From assembly GCA_026770025.1 (NCBI GenBank), contig JAMXDE010000011.1, positions 2,170,001 to 2,234,000 on the forward strand: 64,000 nucleotides of DNA, in the 5' to 3' direction. Position numbers and translations under genes: made by a program. The stretch is from Craspedostauros australis (taxonomy: Eukaryota > Bacillariophyta > Bacillariophyceae > Mastogloiales > Achnanthaceae). Of the stretch, positions 22,511 through 34,232 are shown in pieces. Position 1 is the first letter of the stretch, and each line of letters begins with the position of its first letter. The notes under the pieces were generated by a model that worked only from the letters and a program-made list of their open reading frames with translations, was not told where the DNA came from and did not search any database.

Positions 22511-23776
22511 ATACTATGGAATAGCACAAGCTACGAGTATGATGGGGAAGCAATCTCTGTCGGAACATGAACACAGACCAACATGGCGACATCCCACAAG
22601 CAGGTGTCGAAGTTAGCCATGAGCCAACCACAACATCTCATCCAAAGAATTCCATCGGCAATTACGTAATTTATCGCTGCTCCCTTGTCGGAGCTGCGGT
22701 ATTAAATAATTTTTTCATTCCCGTTGCGTCTTCCAATTCACGAAAATCTGGGTCGCCCTCAGCGATGCACATGCTTTACCTCTGTACTAGATTCCATCAA
22801 AAAGATGTGCCTCCATGCTCCACCTGTAAGTTGGCTCCATGGAATACGGAACTTCGATGTGACACGAAATTCAAACCGCGAGCGAAGCGGAGCCACGATT
22901 TCGAAAGAAAAAGCTGACAACAGGAAGGGCGCGCCGGAGTTGAGACATGGATATTTTGAAACGTCGAAAGAGGAAGCGTTGCTGTGTGCATGCGAAGCAA
23001 AACAACGACGCCGGATGCAACACGACACGCAACGAAAACACTGGCTGCGTGAGCGACAATCGTGCGTGCTGCAGCATTCTGACCAATAGCAGGAGGACAA
23101 GGGGAACCACTCATCCAACCAGATCGCAGCGTCGTCACAGACATGGTATGTGCAACGTGCAGCACAAATTTCATCGTAGGCGCCCTGGCTCTGGTTCAGC
23201 ACCTCTTAACCTGTCCTTCCTCACGGCTATTCGTGGCTCGTATCCACTCGTCTCTTCCTCTCCTGTTTCAATCGAGCTTCGTAACGAAACCGTTCCACCA
23301 TCCGCCTTCCTTTCTGTGGCAATACGTGCTTGTTGGTCTCTGTCCTCGTGGCTCGTGGTTGCGTGGACTCCAATCCAACCAACCAACCAACCAGCCATCC
23401 ATTCACCCTCACTGCCTCCACCTCCATCCAAGTTCGCATCATCATCATCAGCAGCAGTAGCATCAGAAGCAGCAGCCTCATCATCCACAACACCTCGCTC
23501 GCACTTGTCAGCCTCACAGTTGCCTCCGCCAAATCGTCGCTGTAGCAACTACTCGTGCAGAAACGCCTCACGCCACAACTTTCGGCCAAAGCAAGCCCGA
23601 CTCAGACCAACCCAACCCAACAAGAGCTCTTGTCACCAACAAGCAACAAGCAACAGCCTCATCCATCCAACCAACCAACCAAACCAACGAACAAACCTCA
23701 CATCTCATTCACCGCTGCTCTATTCAACCTGTACTCGCAGTCTGCCAGCCCACGAGTTCACCTTCAACAACAGCAC

Positions 23777-23848
23777 AACACAACACGCAACACCAAAGCA
23801 AAGCAAAGCAAAACAAAGCAAAGCAACACCAAACCAACAAACTTGAAG
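23777..23848 (+). promoter_or_regulatory. A-rich CAAAG/CAACA repeat leader directly before the PABP start
   Basis: The 72 nt preceding the ATG consist almost wholly of A and C/G in CAAAG, CAACA and CAAAC units, with essentially no uridine except near the start. Animal PABPC1 mRNAs are known to carry an A-rich 5' UTR element that PABP binds to repress its own translation. Equivalence here is inference from position and composition. Confidence 0.45.
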
Positions 23849-26035
23849 ATGTCTGCTGAAACCGCCACGAAGCCAGCCACCGAGGCCCCAACCGGCCCAA
23901 CCAACGTCGCGTCCCCAGCCCCAGCATCCTCTGAGGGAGCCGCTGGACCAAGCCCGCTCTTGCACTCCGCCTCCCTCTACGTCGGAGACCTGGCCAACGA
24001 TGTGAACGAGGGCCTCCTCTTCGAAATCTTCAACGCGGTCGGGCCTGTCGCCTCCATCCGCGTGTGCCGCGACTCCGTCACCCGCCGCTCCCTCGGCTAC
24101 GCCTACGTCAACTTCCATCAGATGGCGGATGCCGAGCGCGCCCTCGACACCATGAACTTCTCCGTCATCAAGGGCAAGCCGTGCCGCATCATGTGGAGCC
24201 AGCGCGACCCCTCCCTCCGCCGCTCCGGGGTCGGCAACATCTTCGTCAAGAACCTCCACGAATCCATCGACAACAAGCAGCTCTACGACACCTTCAGCCT
24301 CTTCGGAAACATCCTCTCCTGCAAGGTCGTCGTCGACCGCGAGAGCGGCAGCTCCAAGGGCTACGGATACGTGCACTACGAGACCGCCGAGGCCGCCAAC
24401 GCCGCCATCGACAAGCTCGACGGCATGCTCATCGATGGCCAGGAGGTCGCCGTGGGAGCCTTCATGCGTCGCAACGAACGCCCGGGACAGAACGACTGGA
24501 CCAACTGCTACGTCAAGAACATCCCCCTCGAGTGGAGCGACACCAAGCTCGAGCAGGAATTCGCCCAGTACGGAGAGGTCATCAGCGCCAGCATCGCCAA
24601 GGGCCTCCGAAAGCCACGCAAGAAGGCACTCAAGCAACCGCCCGCACCAGCTGAAGGCGACGACGAGAAGGCCGAGCCCGCCGATGCCGCCAACTCTGAG
24701 GCAGGCGACGACGCCGAGGCCGACAACACCGAAGATGCCGCCAAGGACGACGCCGATGAGAAGAAGGCCGAGGACAAGTCAGACGACAAGGCCGAGGAGC
24801 CCAAGCAGGAGGAGGAAATCTTCGTCGAAGAAGAACCCGTTCACGGAACCCTCGGCTACGGATTCGTCAACTTCGCCGAGCACGAAGCTGCTGTGGCCGC
24901 AATCGAGGGTCTCAACGGAAAGGAATTCGACACCACCATCGACGGCGAGGAGACCAAGCAAGAGCTCTACGTCGGACGCGCGCAGAAGAAGGCCGAGCGC
25001 GAACGCGAGCTGCGTGCCAAGTACGAGGCCGAGAAGGTCGACCGCATTTCCAAGTTCCAGGGCGTCAACCTCTACGTCAAGAACCTCGACGACACCGTCA
25101 CCGACGACCAGCTGCGCAGCGAATTCGCCACCATAGGCACCATCACCTCCGCCCGTGTCATGCGCGACATGAAGGACGGACGCTCCCGCGGTTTCGGCTT
25201 CGTGTGCTTCTCCACCTCCGAAGAAGCCACACGCGCCGTCAACGAGATGAACGGCAAGCACATCGCCAACAAGCCAATCTTCGTGGCCCTGGCCCAGCGC
25301 CGTGAGGTCCGACGCGCCCAGCTCGAGGCCCAGCACGCCAACCGCGCAGCCGGACACGGCGGTCCAGGACAGCCTGGAATGATGCGCGGTCCAATGGGCG
25401 GCCCAATGGGATACCCAGGCATGCCAATGTACATGCAGAGAGGACCAGGACCTGCCGGCGGCATGCAGCCCGCCTACCCAATGGGCATGCCCCAGATGAT
25501 GGGACCAGGCGGACGCGGTCCAGGAGGCCGCCCAGGACAGTACCCGATGATGGGAGGACAGGCACGCGGCGGCTACCCAATGGGCTACGGCATGATGGGA
25601 CCGGGAGGACGTGGCATGCAGGGCCGCGGACGCGGTGGGCGTGGACCAGGCGGTCCGATGCAAGGCCGCGGACAGCAGCCGGGTGGACAGCAAATCAAGT
25701 TCAACCAGCAGGCCCGCAACGCCGGCACCCCTGCCAACCCACAGCAGGCCGCCCAGCCAATGCCAGCCCAAGGCGCACCAGCCCCAGCGGAGAACGCCCT
25801 CACCGCCGCGGCCCTTGCCTCGGCAACCCCAGAAATGCAAAAGAACATGATCGGAGAGCGACTTTACCCGCTCATCCACGAGTCCCAGCCCGAGCTCGCC
25901 GGCAAGATCACCGGTATGCTCCTGGAAATGGACAACTCAGAGCTGCTCCATCTTCTGGAGAGCCCAGAAGCACTGAACTCGAAGATCTCCGAGGCCCTCC
26001 AAGTGCTGGAGGCCCACCGCACGACCGAGTCCTAA
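23849..26035 (+). CDS. PABP: Cytoplasmic poly(A)-binding protein (four RRMs plus MLLE domain)
   Basis: A single exon encodes 728 residues from the ATG at 23849 (GAAGATGTC). The domain order is canonical: RRM1 (about 41-118), RRM2 (129-206), RRM3 (218-385), RRM4 (406-483), a Gly/Pro/Met/Arg-rich linker and a C-terminal MLLE domain (655-722) with the signature KITGMLLEMDN. The RNP motifs are intact (LYVGDL, GYAYVNF, IFVKNL, GYGYVHY, LYVKNL, GFGFVCF). RRM3 is odd: between strand beta2 and RNP1 (LGYGFVNF) about 80 residues of Lys/Glu/Asp/Ala are inserted (about 252-332). The protein binds mRNA poly(A) tails, contacts eIF4G through the RRMs and recruits PAM2 proteins through MLLE. The A-rich leader suggests autoregulation (listed separately). 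Confidence 0.95.
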   Translation: MSAETATKPATEAPTGPTNVASPAPASSEGAAGPSPLLHSASLYVGDLANDVNEGLLFEIFNAVGPVASIRVCRDSVTRRSLGYAYVNFHQMADAERALDTMNFSVIKGKPCRIMWSQRDPSLRRSGVGNIFVKNLHESIDNKQLYDTFSLFGNILSCKVVVDRESGSSKGYGYVHYETAEAANAAIDKLDGMLIDGQEVAVGAFMRRNERPGQNDWTNCYVKNIPLEWSDTKLEQEFAQYGEVISASIAKGLRKPRKKALKQPPAPAEGDDEKAEPADAANSEAGDDAEADNTEDAAKDDADEKKAEDKSDDKAEEPKQEEEIFVEEEPVHGTLGYGFVNFAEHEAAVAAIEGLNGKEFDTTIDGEETKQELYVGRAQKKAERERELRAKYEAEKVDRISKFQGVNLYVKNLDDTVTDDQLRSEFATIGTITSARVMRDMKDGRSRGFGFVCFSTSEEATRAVNEMNGKHIANKPIFVALAQRREVRRAQLEAQHANRAAGHGGPGQPGMMRGPMGGPMGYPGMPMYMQRGPGPAGGMQPAYPMGMPQMMGPGGRGPGGRPGQYPMMGGQARGGYPMGYGMMGPGGRGMQGRGRGGRGPGGPMQGRGQQPGGQQIKFNQQARNAGTPANPQQAAQPMPAQGAPAPAENALTAAALASATPEMQKNMIGERLYPLIHESQPELAGKITGMLLEMDNSELLHLLESPEALNSKISEALQVLEAHRTTES

Positions 26036-27072
26036 AGAAAACAACAAGTGCTCAAGCATCGCCCTCACGCATGTGTCTGCGTCCAGCTCTTGCATGGTGC
26101 ACAAGGCATGGTATCCCTCCTCGTTAGAAGCCCAACACGCCAACTCAACAACCACGTACATCCATCAATCCATCTATGCCACGACCAACAACGACCCAGA
26201 CACTGACTTTGCTACTGAATCAATACTGTAAAACTAGACCATTGACAAAGAATCTGCAACTGCATCGTCCCAGCTCTCGCAGATTGTGATAGTGCTGCCA
26301 TACAAAGAGGAAGTCGGATACTCTCTCTCTCTCTGGAAAGCATTCTTCTATTACACTACTGATTGTTCTTCCTGCGAACACTCTGCTCCACTCCGCAGTA
26401 GCGACACGCTCTATCACATCCTGCCCATGGCGGGTGGAACAATTGCGTACCCGCACTCCACTTCATGCATCAGGATAGAGTTGAAACGTTGCCATCTGTG
26501 ACATAGATACTACTACTACATGCTCATGGAGCATTACCACGCCCACCCCGCCCAGAGACGAAGCCAAAGAACCGGAATGGCAAGGATGTCAAGCTTTCTT
26601 GCGTCTTCTTCCTGCTGACGTCACATTGACCACAACCATGCGAAGACAAATGGTTGGTGACAAGAGAGTTCGGTTTCATCATTTCATCGATTGTGTACCG
26701 TCGACGTCCAGACGATCTCATTTTTTGTGAACAACCACAAACGAGAGTAGACCCGCAACCAACCAACCAAGTTGATGTCGACCAAACAACAAAGAGACCA
26801 ACCCATCAACGAAAAACGCCTGGAGTGCTGACAGGAGCGCAGATGGAGCCACCCTCCCTCGCTCTCTGTCTCACCTGTCTACTCCACGAATGCTCCAACA
26901 AAGTCTCTTCTCAGGGAGGTGACCAGAAAGGTCATTGTCCACGTACTCTTTGATTGATGCCAATAAGAAACAGTAGGCAGGAGGCAGGAGGCAGGAGACA
27001 ACGAAGAGAGTCACAGCAGAAGCTCGGCCAGTGTATTGTTACTCTACTCAACGAGGAAAGAGTTGTGACAAG
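26036..27072. other. Intergenic region between PABP and the PELP1-like gene
   Basis: This region of about 1 kb contains the PABP 3' UTR and the upstream part of the next gene. A GGCAGGA tandem triplet occurs at about 26976-26997. No ORF with a domain signature and no RNA gene were recognised. Confidence 0.5.
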
Positions 27073-30000
27073 ATGGAAGACCTGTTGCTGGTGAGCGACG
27101 TCAACCCACCTGGACTGAGCAAGAGCAAGAGCAAAGCATTATCATCGAGTGGAAAAGATGGCGCCGGTCAGCGGCTGTTGGCGCTGATCAGGTCCATCGA
27201 AACGAACCAAAAGAAACGAAAGCATGGGGGAAGCGGTGAAGATGGCGATGGCGATGACACCGCCGTGGTCGATGACCACATGCTGCAGCGTGAATTCCAG
27301 CAGCAGACGGAGATGTTGCAGCTGCTGCAGAAGGTCACCGTCACCATTTCGAAATGCGGGTTGCTGAGAGGTGACGTGGAGAGCGCAGAGCTCTACCTCT
27401 CCAAGAAGACCAGCGCCCAGAAAAGTACCGCGGATCGCAAAAGTCACAAACGCAAAGAAGCCCATGCCAATGCGGATTCCATCACCAGCTGCTTGCAGGA
27501 TTCCAACTACATGATGGCTGCGTTGCTTCGTATGTTGCAGATGGAAGGTTCTTCCCGCAACCCCCTCCATCTGAAGATCTACATGGCGGCTGCCGATGTT
27601 CTGACTGCCACCAGCGAGTACATTCCAACGCATGCCCAAACGAGTGCCTGCAGCGTCGTCGAGTACGATCTCCTCTTGGAACACGGAAAGGCGCTGCTGA
27701 CGGCGTTAGTGGACGCCCTTGGTGTTGCCATCCTCCGTGCAGACAACATTCCACATCACGCATCATCCTGCATGGCCATGATCCGCGCGATCACGTCGTT
27801 GCTGACCTTGTTCCAAATCAAAATGTCACGTGCGACATCCCTCTTGCAAAAGATACGTCAAGCTGCATGGCGTCTTGTGTTTGTGCCGCATTGCGGCATT
27901 CAACGCGCGTCTGCCAAGTTGCTTAGCGTGCTTCCCTTGACGGGAGCGGCAGGGCTGTTGCAGAACAATAGCGGCAACACCAACAGCAGTGGCAGCAACA
28001 ATATTACCAACAGTGCAAACAGCAAGACAGCATCCAACGATATTTGGAATACGATGACTGCGGATTGCGTCGTCATGATCGAAAGACTCATCTCAGAGGT
28101 TGCTCCCGTTCGAGGCCTTGGCAGTGGTCCCGACAACGATGCCAATTCATGGAGAGAACAACGAGTGCAATCCTGGCTGGACGTCCTGCGCGCACAGAAA
28201 TCGCACCAACTGCGGGTTCTCCAAGTCAAGGCCTACTTAACGGGCCTCATCTACGTCTTGATCGCATTGCTCCAACATGATTACGGCAGGGCATCCTCCA
28301 ACGCACCCTTCCTCATCGGCCTGAAGATCGACATGGAAGAACTGCTGAATCTGCTGGAAACTCTGCTGTCCTTCTCACTGGCATCGGAGAGTTTGTACGC
28401 ACGGACCAAAAGGCGATTGCGACAGGAGATCATGATGAATGGGATGCTCAGTCCCACGATGATTGCCTGCACTTTAGCAAGTCACGTGAAACGATTGGGT
28501 TATGAACTCCTGGATACCGTGCTGCTGCAATTGGGCGGGCCGACAGCACTGCCATACGCCGCACGCATCATTCGGATTGGATACGCATCGTTGGTCACAT
28601 CCTGCTCGGGCGCCGTCACCTCAATCATCGATCCAGCCAACTCCACCGGCAACGGCAACAACAACGGCAAAAAACAACGACGGTGGTTGCATGAATCCAT
28701 TCCCATGCGTCGAATGGCCATCCAGAGCCTGCGCATCATCGTTGCCTCATTCGGGTACCACGATGGCTCGAACAGTAGCAGCAGCAATCGTAGCAAGAAG
28801 AAGAATTCCACCAACGATGTCGAGCAAGGCACGCGGTTGGTGGCGGGGAGCTTGGTGGAGCAACTTGCTTGCATCAAGCAGTGCGCATCGGACGGCACCC
28901 AATGGGGGTCCTCTCTCGAGCGAACTCAACTCATGTATGTTCCATGCGTCTGACTGACTCAAGAACTGATTGGCAATTGGCTGATTGCCTGTTGACGTTT
29001 ATTATCCGTTTGGTATTGTTCTTGCTCATTGTGTTCCATCGGATTTCTTGGCTTTCTGATTTGTACGTGCATGACGAGTGCGCAACTGCAGGTACTTGCA
29101 GTCACAATCGCATCTTCGACAGAATTGACAACTCACTGCATCTCATCTCGTTCCATCGTTCCGACCATATCAATGCCTCCCATCTCCCAAATGATGGGTC
29201 CTCATTCTCTCTATTAATTACCGCAGTGTCACCGCCGCGGAATGCCTCGTGGCCATCCTGCAATCCTGCAGCGGATACTTGAGCGACGTGACCCGCTCGT
29301 TGGTGGACGGTATCGCTAGAGAAAGTCTGACGCTCGTTGTCATGCACCGGCACCACACGGCAAATAACTCCGTCATGACGAACGCCATCCTCGATTTGGC
29401 ATCCACGTGCCAGCTCACACCGTGGTCGGATGGATCATCCAGTTCCATCTCCGGTGTTGTATCGGAGACTGCACGGCAACTGCTCTCAAGTTGCGACGTG
29501 CGAGTCATTGCCGCAGCACAACGAGCATTGCAGATCTGCAACTTGTCCAGCATGTCCAGAGCACCCCCATTGAAGATGGTCGTGGCCAACCAGTCTCCAG
29601 GTCATGAAGACCACAAAGGTGGCGGTCAGAACATCGGCAGCAAACTGTCGGTCAACGCCTTCCTTAATGCGATGGAGCAGTTCCGAACAAACCAACAGAC
29701 CGAACGGAAGAGATCCGCAGCATCAACATCTGAAGAGACGAGCTCTGCTGCCTCCAAAGGTGCGACTAAACGCCCCAAGTCTTCTGAACTGCCACAGCCA
29801 GAACAAAAGCCTGCGCAAGCTGCCGTTGCAATTGGAGCAAGCAATAATCAAGCGGAATCGAACAGGAGCAAGACGACACTTATCGCGACGCCCCCACAAA
29901 GTGCGAAAAAGGACAAAGCAGGTAACGCCATCAAGACCAAGGTTACCGCCACCGCCACTGCGGTTGCTGTTGTCCCAACGCCAGTTGAAGATGCACCTAT

Positions 30001-30274
30001 TGGAGACGATGATGCATCGCAGGACAACATGATTATCGAAGATGAAATCAACATTCCAGAACGCACCAACAAGGCGCAAGACAGTGACGGCAACGACGAG
30101 GACGACGAGGGCAACTCTGATAATGATGGTGACGATGCGGAAGCAACTACCACCGGTCATCAAGATAGTAATCGGGAAGTTGCCGATGACGATGATGGTG
30201 ACGACGATGACGACGACGACGACGGAGACATGCCAGAGATATTCGATGGGGATGCTGATTCCGACGATGAATAG
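27073..30274 (+). CDS. PELP1/Rix1-like ribosome-biogenesis protein
   Basis: Two exons, 27073-28934 and 29227-30274, encode 969 residues. The 292-nt intron has GTATGT and CGCAG borders in phase 2 and joins TQL to IVTAAECLVA in frame. The start is the ATG at 27073 (AAGATGG). An earlier in-frame GTG at 27031 is unlikely. The first 650 residues are predicted helical repeats with segments resembling the RIX1 domain of PELP1, e.g. KIRQAAWRLVFVPHCGIQRA and the MEELLNLLETLLSFS region. The last 80 residues form an acidic tail ending in a long Asp run and DADSDDE, as in PELP1. In animals and yeast this protein belongs to the Rix1/PELP1-TEX10-WDR18 (Rea1/MDN1-linked) complex for 60S maturation in the nucleoplasm. 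The assignment rests on remembered family patterns, so another HEAT-repeat nucleolar protein is possible. Confidence 0.65.
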
Positions 30275-30565
30275 AACAGGTGTGGTGCTTGGAAAGAGCT
30301 TTGTTGGATCCGTTACCGTTCAGCTACATTATCGTGAGAGTCTCCATTACGAGTATTATGGTGCAAATGTATGGCACAACAGGTGACGAAATAGTACTCT
30401 GGCGGATGCCATGTGTGAACCTACGTATATGTGTTTGGAGAGAATGTACAGAGTGTGGTATTGCTCATAACTCAGAATGGAAAAGTATGCACTGAGCGTG
30501 AAGTCCTCTACGTGCTCGCACAAGGCCTCAGATCTCTTCAATTGACATGCCTGCTCCTTGCTCCT

Positions 30566-33500
30566 CTACGTTGCGCCTCGTTGTGTTCGGCTTAATTCAC
30601 GTGTGTTGTAGGAACCGCAGCTGGAGCACTTCTGCCCAACAAAGTGATAGTTGCATTGCCCTGTTTTTTCGCAGTCCTGGCAGTAAATGGTGCTCACGAG
30701 CGACATGTACATGATCGGCATGGGCTGGGTTCGGATGGCAGTATCCAGCAGGGCAAAGTAATCCTTCATGTCCTCCATGGAACGGCAGCACAGCGGGCAC
30801 GTGTAGCTCTGACGTCGGAATTGTGTGAAGCAGGACAGGTGCATCACGTGTCCGCATTTCAGCCCACGCAGCGGCTGTGTCGATTGGAATAGACTCTCGT
30901 GACAGATCGGACACGATCCCTGCAATTTCTGTGGAATGCAGCGGTGATTCTTGTCGGTGAGGAGGACGCAGGCATTGCACCGCATGCAATGACGATAGTC
31001 GATGCCGAGTCCTTTCCCCATTCTGCATGTATTGCAGTATGGACAGTGGAAGATTGGGCGCGGCCTGTCGTCGTATAGATGGCAGATCTTGCAGAAGTAC
31101 TTCGCGAATGATTTGCTGTTGAGTTCGCATTCAGTGTTGATGCATCCCTTGTCTGCTGGCTGCAGCGTGTTGCACTTCATGCACATGACTTCGCTGACGG
31201 CGTAGCGATCGAGCTGTTCGTCTTGACTTCCGCTGGGCAGCTCGCGTTCCTGATCGCAGCAAAGTCGGCAGGTGTACAACTTACCCGACTTTGGGTGCCG
31301 GAGTTTGCAGGCTCTGGCGTAATGCGGGCAGCCAAGGACGGCGCCGGTCGTTCCATCGTGGTGGGTGGGCGCGAGTTCGGATGACGAAAACAGTGGCATC
31401 GTTCCGACTTCGGAACAGATCATGGGGTCGCTGAACGGATTCCGTATCTGAACGGTTGCGCCGTCAATCTTCTTAAAGTACCTTGACGGGGGAGTGTCTC
31501 TTTTCATTTCTGTCACGGGCGATCCACTGCAGTCATCGCCATTGTTGTAGATTATTGAGCACAGGATACAGCAGAGTAAGCATCGTATTAGAAAAAAGAA
31601 GCGAGGTCAGTTGATGCGGCGTAAATAATCGAATCGGCATTGGAGGAGACGAAGCCAAAATCAAATCAAACCAATCCCTCGCAATGACCCTCCTTGCGAT
31701 GGATGGTCGTGGGTGTGGGTTTGCCCATGAGCATGGTCGTTTCTGTTGACTTACAGAGCCGTCACCAGATGGCTGCAATCGCCGCCTTCGTGCTTTGCCA
31801 TGATCTGCTTGTCTCGAATCTTCTGCTTGACTCTCTGATTGTTCTTCCAGATCGAATCGCGCAGTCCTTGTATGGTGGTGGTCTTCTGCTGCGAGGATAG
31901 ATTTGAGTTGGAGGCAATGGCACGAATGAGCTTTTGCAACTCGGTCTGGCTGGTGACATCATCTTTGTTGGATTGTTTCATGTTGGGGAGTTCGGGGTTG
32001 ATGTTGGCATCGACGCTGGGTAAATCTCTCTGGTGTTGTTGTGGGCTATTGTGTTCCTGTTCGCGTTGCTCCAGCTGATGCTGTCGTGATGGATGCGCGT
32101 TGGTGGATGATGCAGTTGATGCATGCTTGGCCCTTTTGGCTTGTGTTTCATCGTTATGTCCATCGTCGTCCAGAGGTCGTTTCTGTTGGGCGGCAACGAC
32201 AACGGCAACAGCGTCTGTGGCCGTGCTGCTGTCACTAACACTGACGTTGTCACTGGCGCAAGAAGCGTCTGTTTTCGTCGCACCTGTAAGCGCTGGGTGT
32301 TGATCATCGCTGTCCATCCAGCCGGACATGGACAGCCAGCGGTCGAAGAATGTTCCCGACATGGCCCGCTTCATGTTGGAGACCATCTCGGCTCTGTCCT
32401 TGCTATTGAGACTTTGCACTGCCATGGTCATAATTTGACCGACGACCTCCGATGAACGCTTGCCCATGATCTGACCGACGAGTTCATCGATCTCCGGTTT
32501 CGACAGATGCTTGATCACCAACTGCAATTGATTGTTTGGAGTTGGGGACGACGCAATGCATCCATTGGTGGCAAACGGGTGAGATCATTGCGACAACTGT
32601 ATGCGCCAGGAAAATTAAAGCAGAGGATACTTGTTGCGAAGCGCACCATCACATCATGCCCAAACATGTAAGGATACAATAACAACACCACCAACGCCAA
32701 CAAAAAGCAAGCATGGAGTCTGCCTGTTTATCCAAGGGATCGCTGCCGGGCGGATGCAGCCATCGAATTTTCTTCTGGACCCGCAAAAAGGACCATCTCT
32801 TTGTTCTGTGCAATGCCACGCAATATCAGAATTGTTGTTGCTGTTGCTGTTGGTATTCGTGTGCATACGAGATCCGACGAGACTTACCGGCATACACTGC
32901 TGCTCTTCCTTGCGGAGATGGATGAGGAGATGCTGGCACAACGTTTGTGATCGATCTTGGACGGAGGCGATGAGGGTCTTTACGGATTCGGGTTGCACCT
33001 GTTTTGTTTTTATGAGTTCTTTGCGCAAGTCGGTGAGGAGGCGATCCATTTCTGAGAACATACGTTCCTCATCTGCATGATCCTCCTCGTATTCTTCCTG
33101 CTCAATGACACCCGTGGGTTGCTGTTTTTGTTGTTGTTGTTGTTGTGGCTGCTGTTGCTGTGATGGTGTTGGATCTTGCGTCGATTGGTCCGCCGGCGAG
33201 CTGGCAACAGTACTGGCGGTCGCCGATGCATCATTCGTTGAATGCATCCCACTGTGGCTGTGGCTCCCATGGTGATGCTCATGATGTTGATGCTCATGAT
33301 GATGCTCAATATCGTCATAGTTCGGTTCATGCTTTGGACTGCCTGTGATCAACCCTTGCGTCTTGAGCTTCAACGCTGGCCAGATGAACTCATCCTCTGC
33401 GGCAGAATGCGCACGAAATACACTCCAAATCACCTGGAATCTGGCGCTGACTCTGCGTTCCAAGTCGACGATGTCTTGCATGCTCTGCTTGGGCAGTTGT

Positions 33501-34232
33501 TGTGATTGTGATTGTTGCTGTGATTGCTGTTGCTGGACCAGCAGATCGTTCATGCCGGACACATCGTTGGCCAGGGTCTTGAGAGCACCGCGCAAACAAT
33601 CGTGCAGATGGATGATCTCCACCAGTGCGCAGTCTCCAAACACATCGCTGTTGGGGCCATCGCAGGGTGGTGGCCCTGGTGCTGGTGCTGTCACGACGCT
33701 CATCGCTTTCTTGGCTTGGAGTTGCGTCACGTTTATGAACACAGTACTCTGGTCGTACCGGCGTACGAATAGATGGAAGTTGTATTGTTGTTGGTGCGCT
33801 ATACTGCTCTGCTTTCTTTTCTTCGGCACGTTGTTTCGTCCTTCGTCTGTCGTCCTTTGTCCTTCGTTATCGCTGTCTGTTGGTGGTACGTCTTGGTTAC
33901 TTCCATGATGGGAGGGCAATGCCGCTGTCGACTTTGGAATCACTGCAATGATTGGTGTACGTATTATATGATGGCTTCCCTCTTGATGGCTTGGTTTGAT
34001 CCATCTACTGCTGCGAGTAGTCGTATTGGGGTACCAAGCACTCTCTGCGCTGTCAGCATTCCACGTTACCGATACGGTTCTGTTTGGACGATTCTTGTGA
34101 TCGCTCGTTGTCTTGTCGCAAGAACATGCTCTCCTCGCAAGCCCACTCGCATTTCACCGCGGAGTCGTCTCCGTGCCCCCCACTCCTTGTTGTCGGTTTC
34201 TTTCCGCTTTCGGCGCTATTTTTTGTTGACAT
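30566..34232 (-). CDS. Hemerythrin-CHY-RING iron-sensor type E3 ubiquitin ligase (BRUTUS/HRZ-like)
   Basis: Exons on the minus strand are 34232-34070, 33942-32888, 32521-31755 and 31526-30566, giving 981 residues. Introns are 127, 366 and 228 nt. Phases agree at all junctions. The first donor (GTAACG) is weak, so exon 1 is the least certain. A single hemerythrin domain (about 164-406) keeps all candidate ligands: IHLHD, HSAAEDE, DHADEE and HLLIHLRKEE. Its helix 2-3 loop is enlarged by a His-rich block (about 264-288) and Gln tracts. The C-terminal third holds a CHY finger (from C728), a CTCHY finger, a RING finger (about 867-908; CPICHES, CGHVMHLSC, CPLC) and a zinc ribbon. BTS/HRZ proteins in plants bind iron and ubiquitinate regulators of the iron-deficiency response. 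That role is inferred here from architecture. Confidence 0.86.

Larger units (their letters stand above)
21997..23848. other. Intergenic region between eL32 and PABP, including the PABP 5' UTR
   Basis: This 1.85 kb region holds the eL32 3' UTR, an AT-rich palindrome at 22490, a CTGCTCTAC copy at 22452, CCAA repeats (about 23373-23400) and an A-rich stretch directly before the PABP start. The frame of the PABP start stays open upstream to 23555, but its composition (repeated NPTN/KQSK-like codons) looks like UTR. No other gene was seen. Confidence 0.5.

Noticed and set aside
23555-23848. N-terminal extension of the PABP frame
   Set aside because: It encodes Asn/Pro/Thr/Lys/Gln repeats from CAAAG-type DNA. 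The ATG at 23849 begins a normal PABP N terminus.
24508-25879. Long minus-strand ORFs opposite PABP (366 and 98 codons)
   Set aside because: They are antisense shadows of the highly biased PABP coding sequence.
27031-27072. GTG start 14 codons upstream in the PELP1-like gene
   Set aside because: Eukaryotic nuclear genes rarely start at GTG. The ATG at 27073 has a good context.
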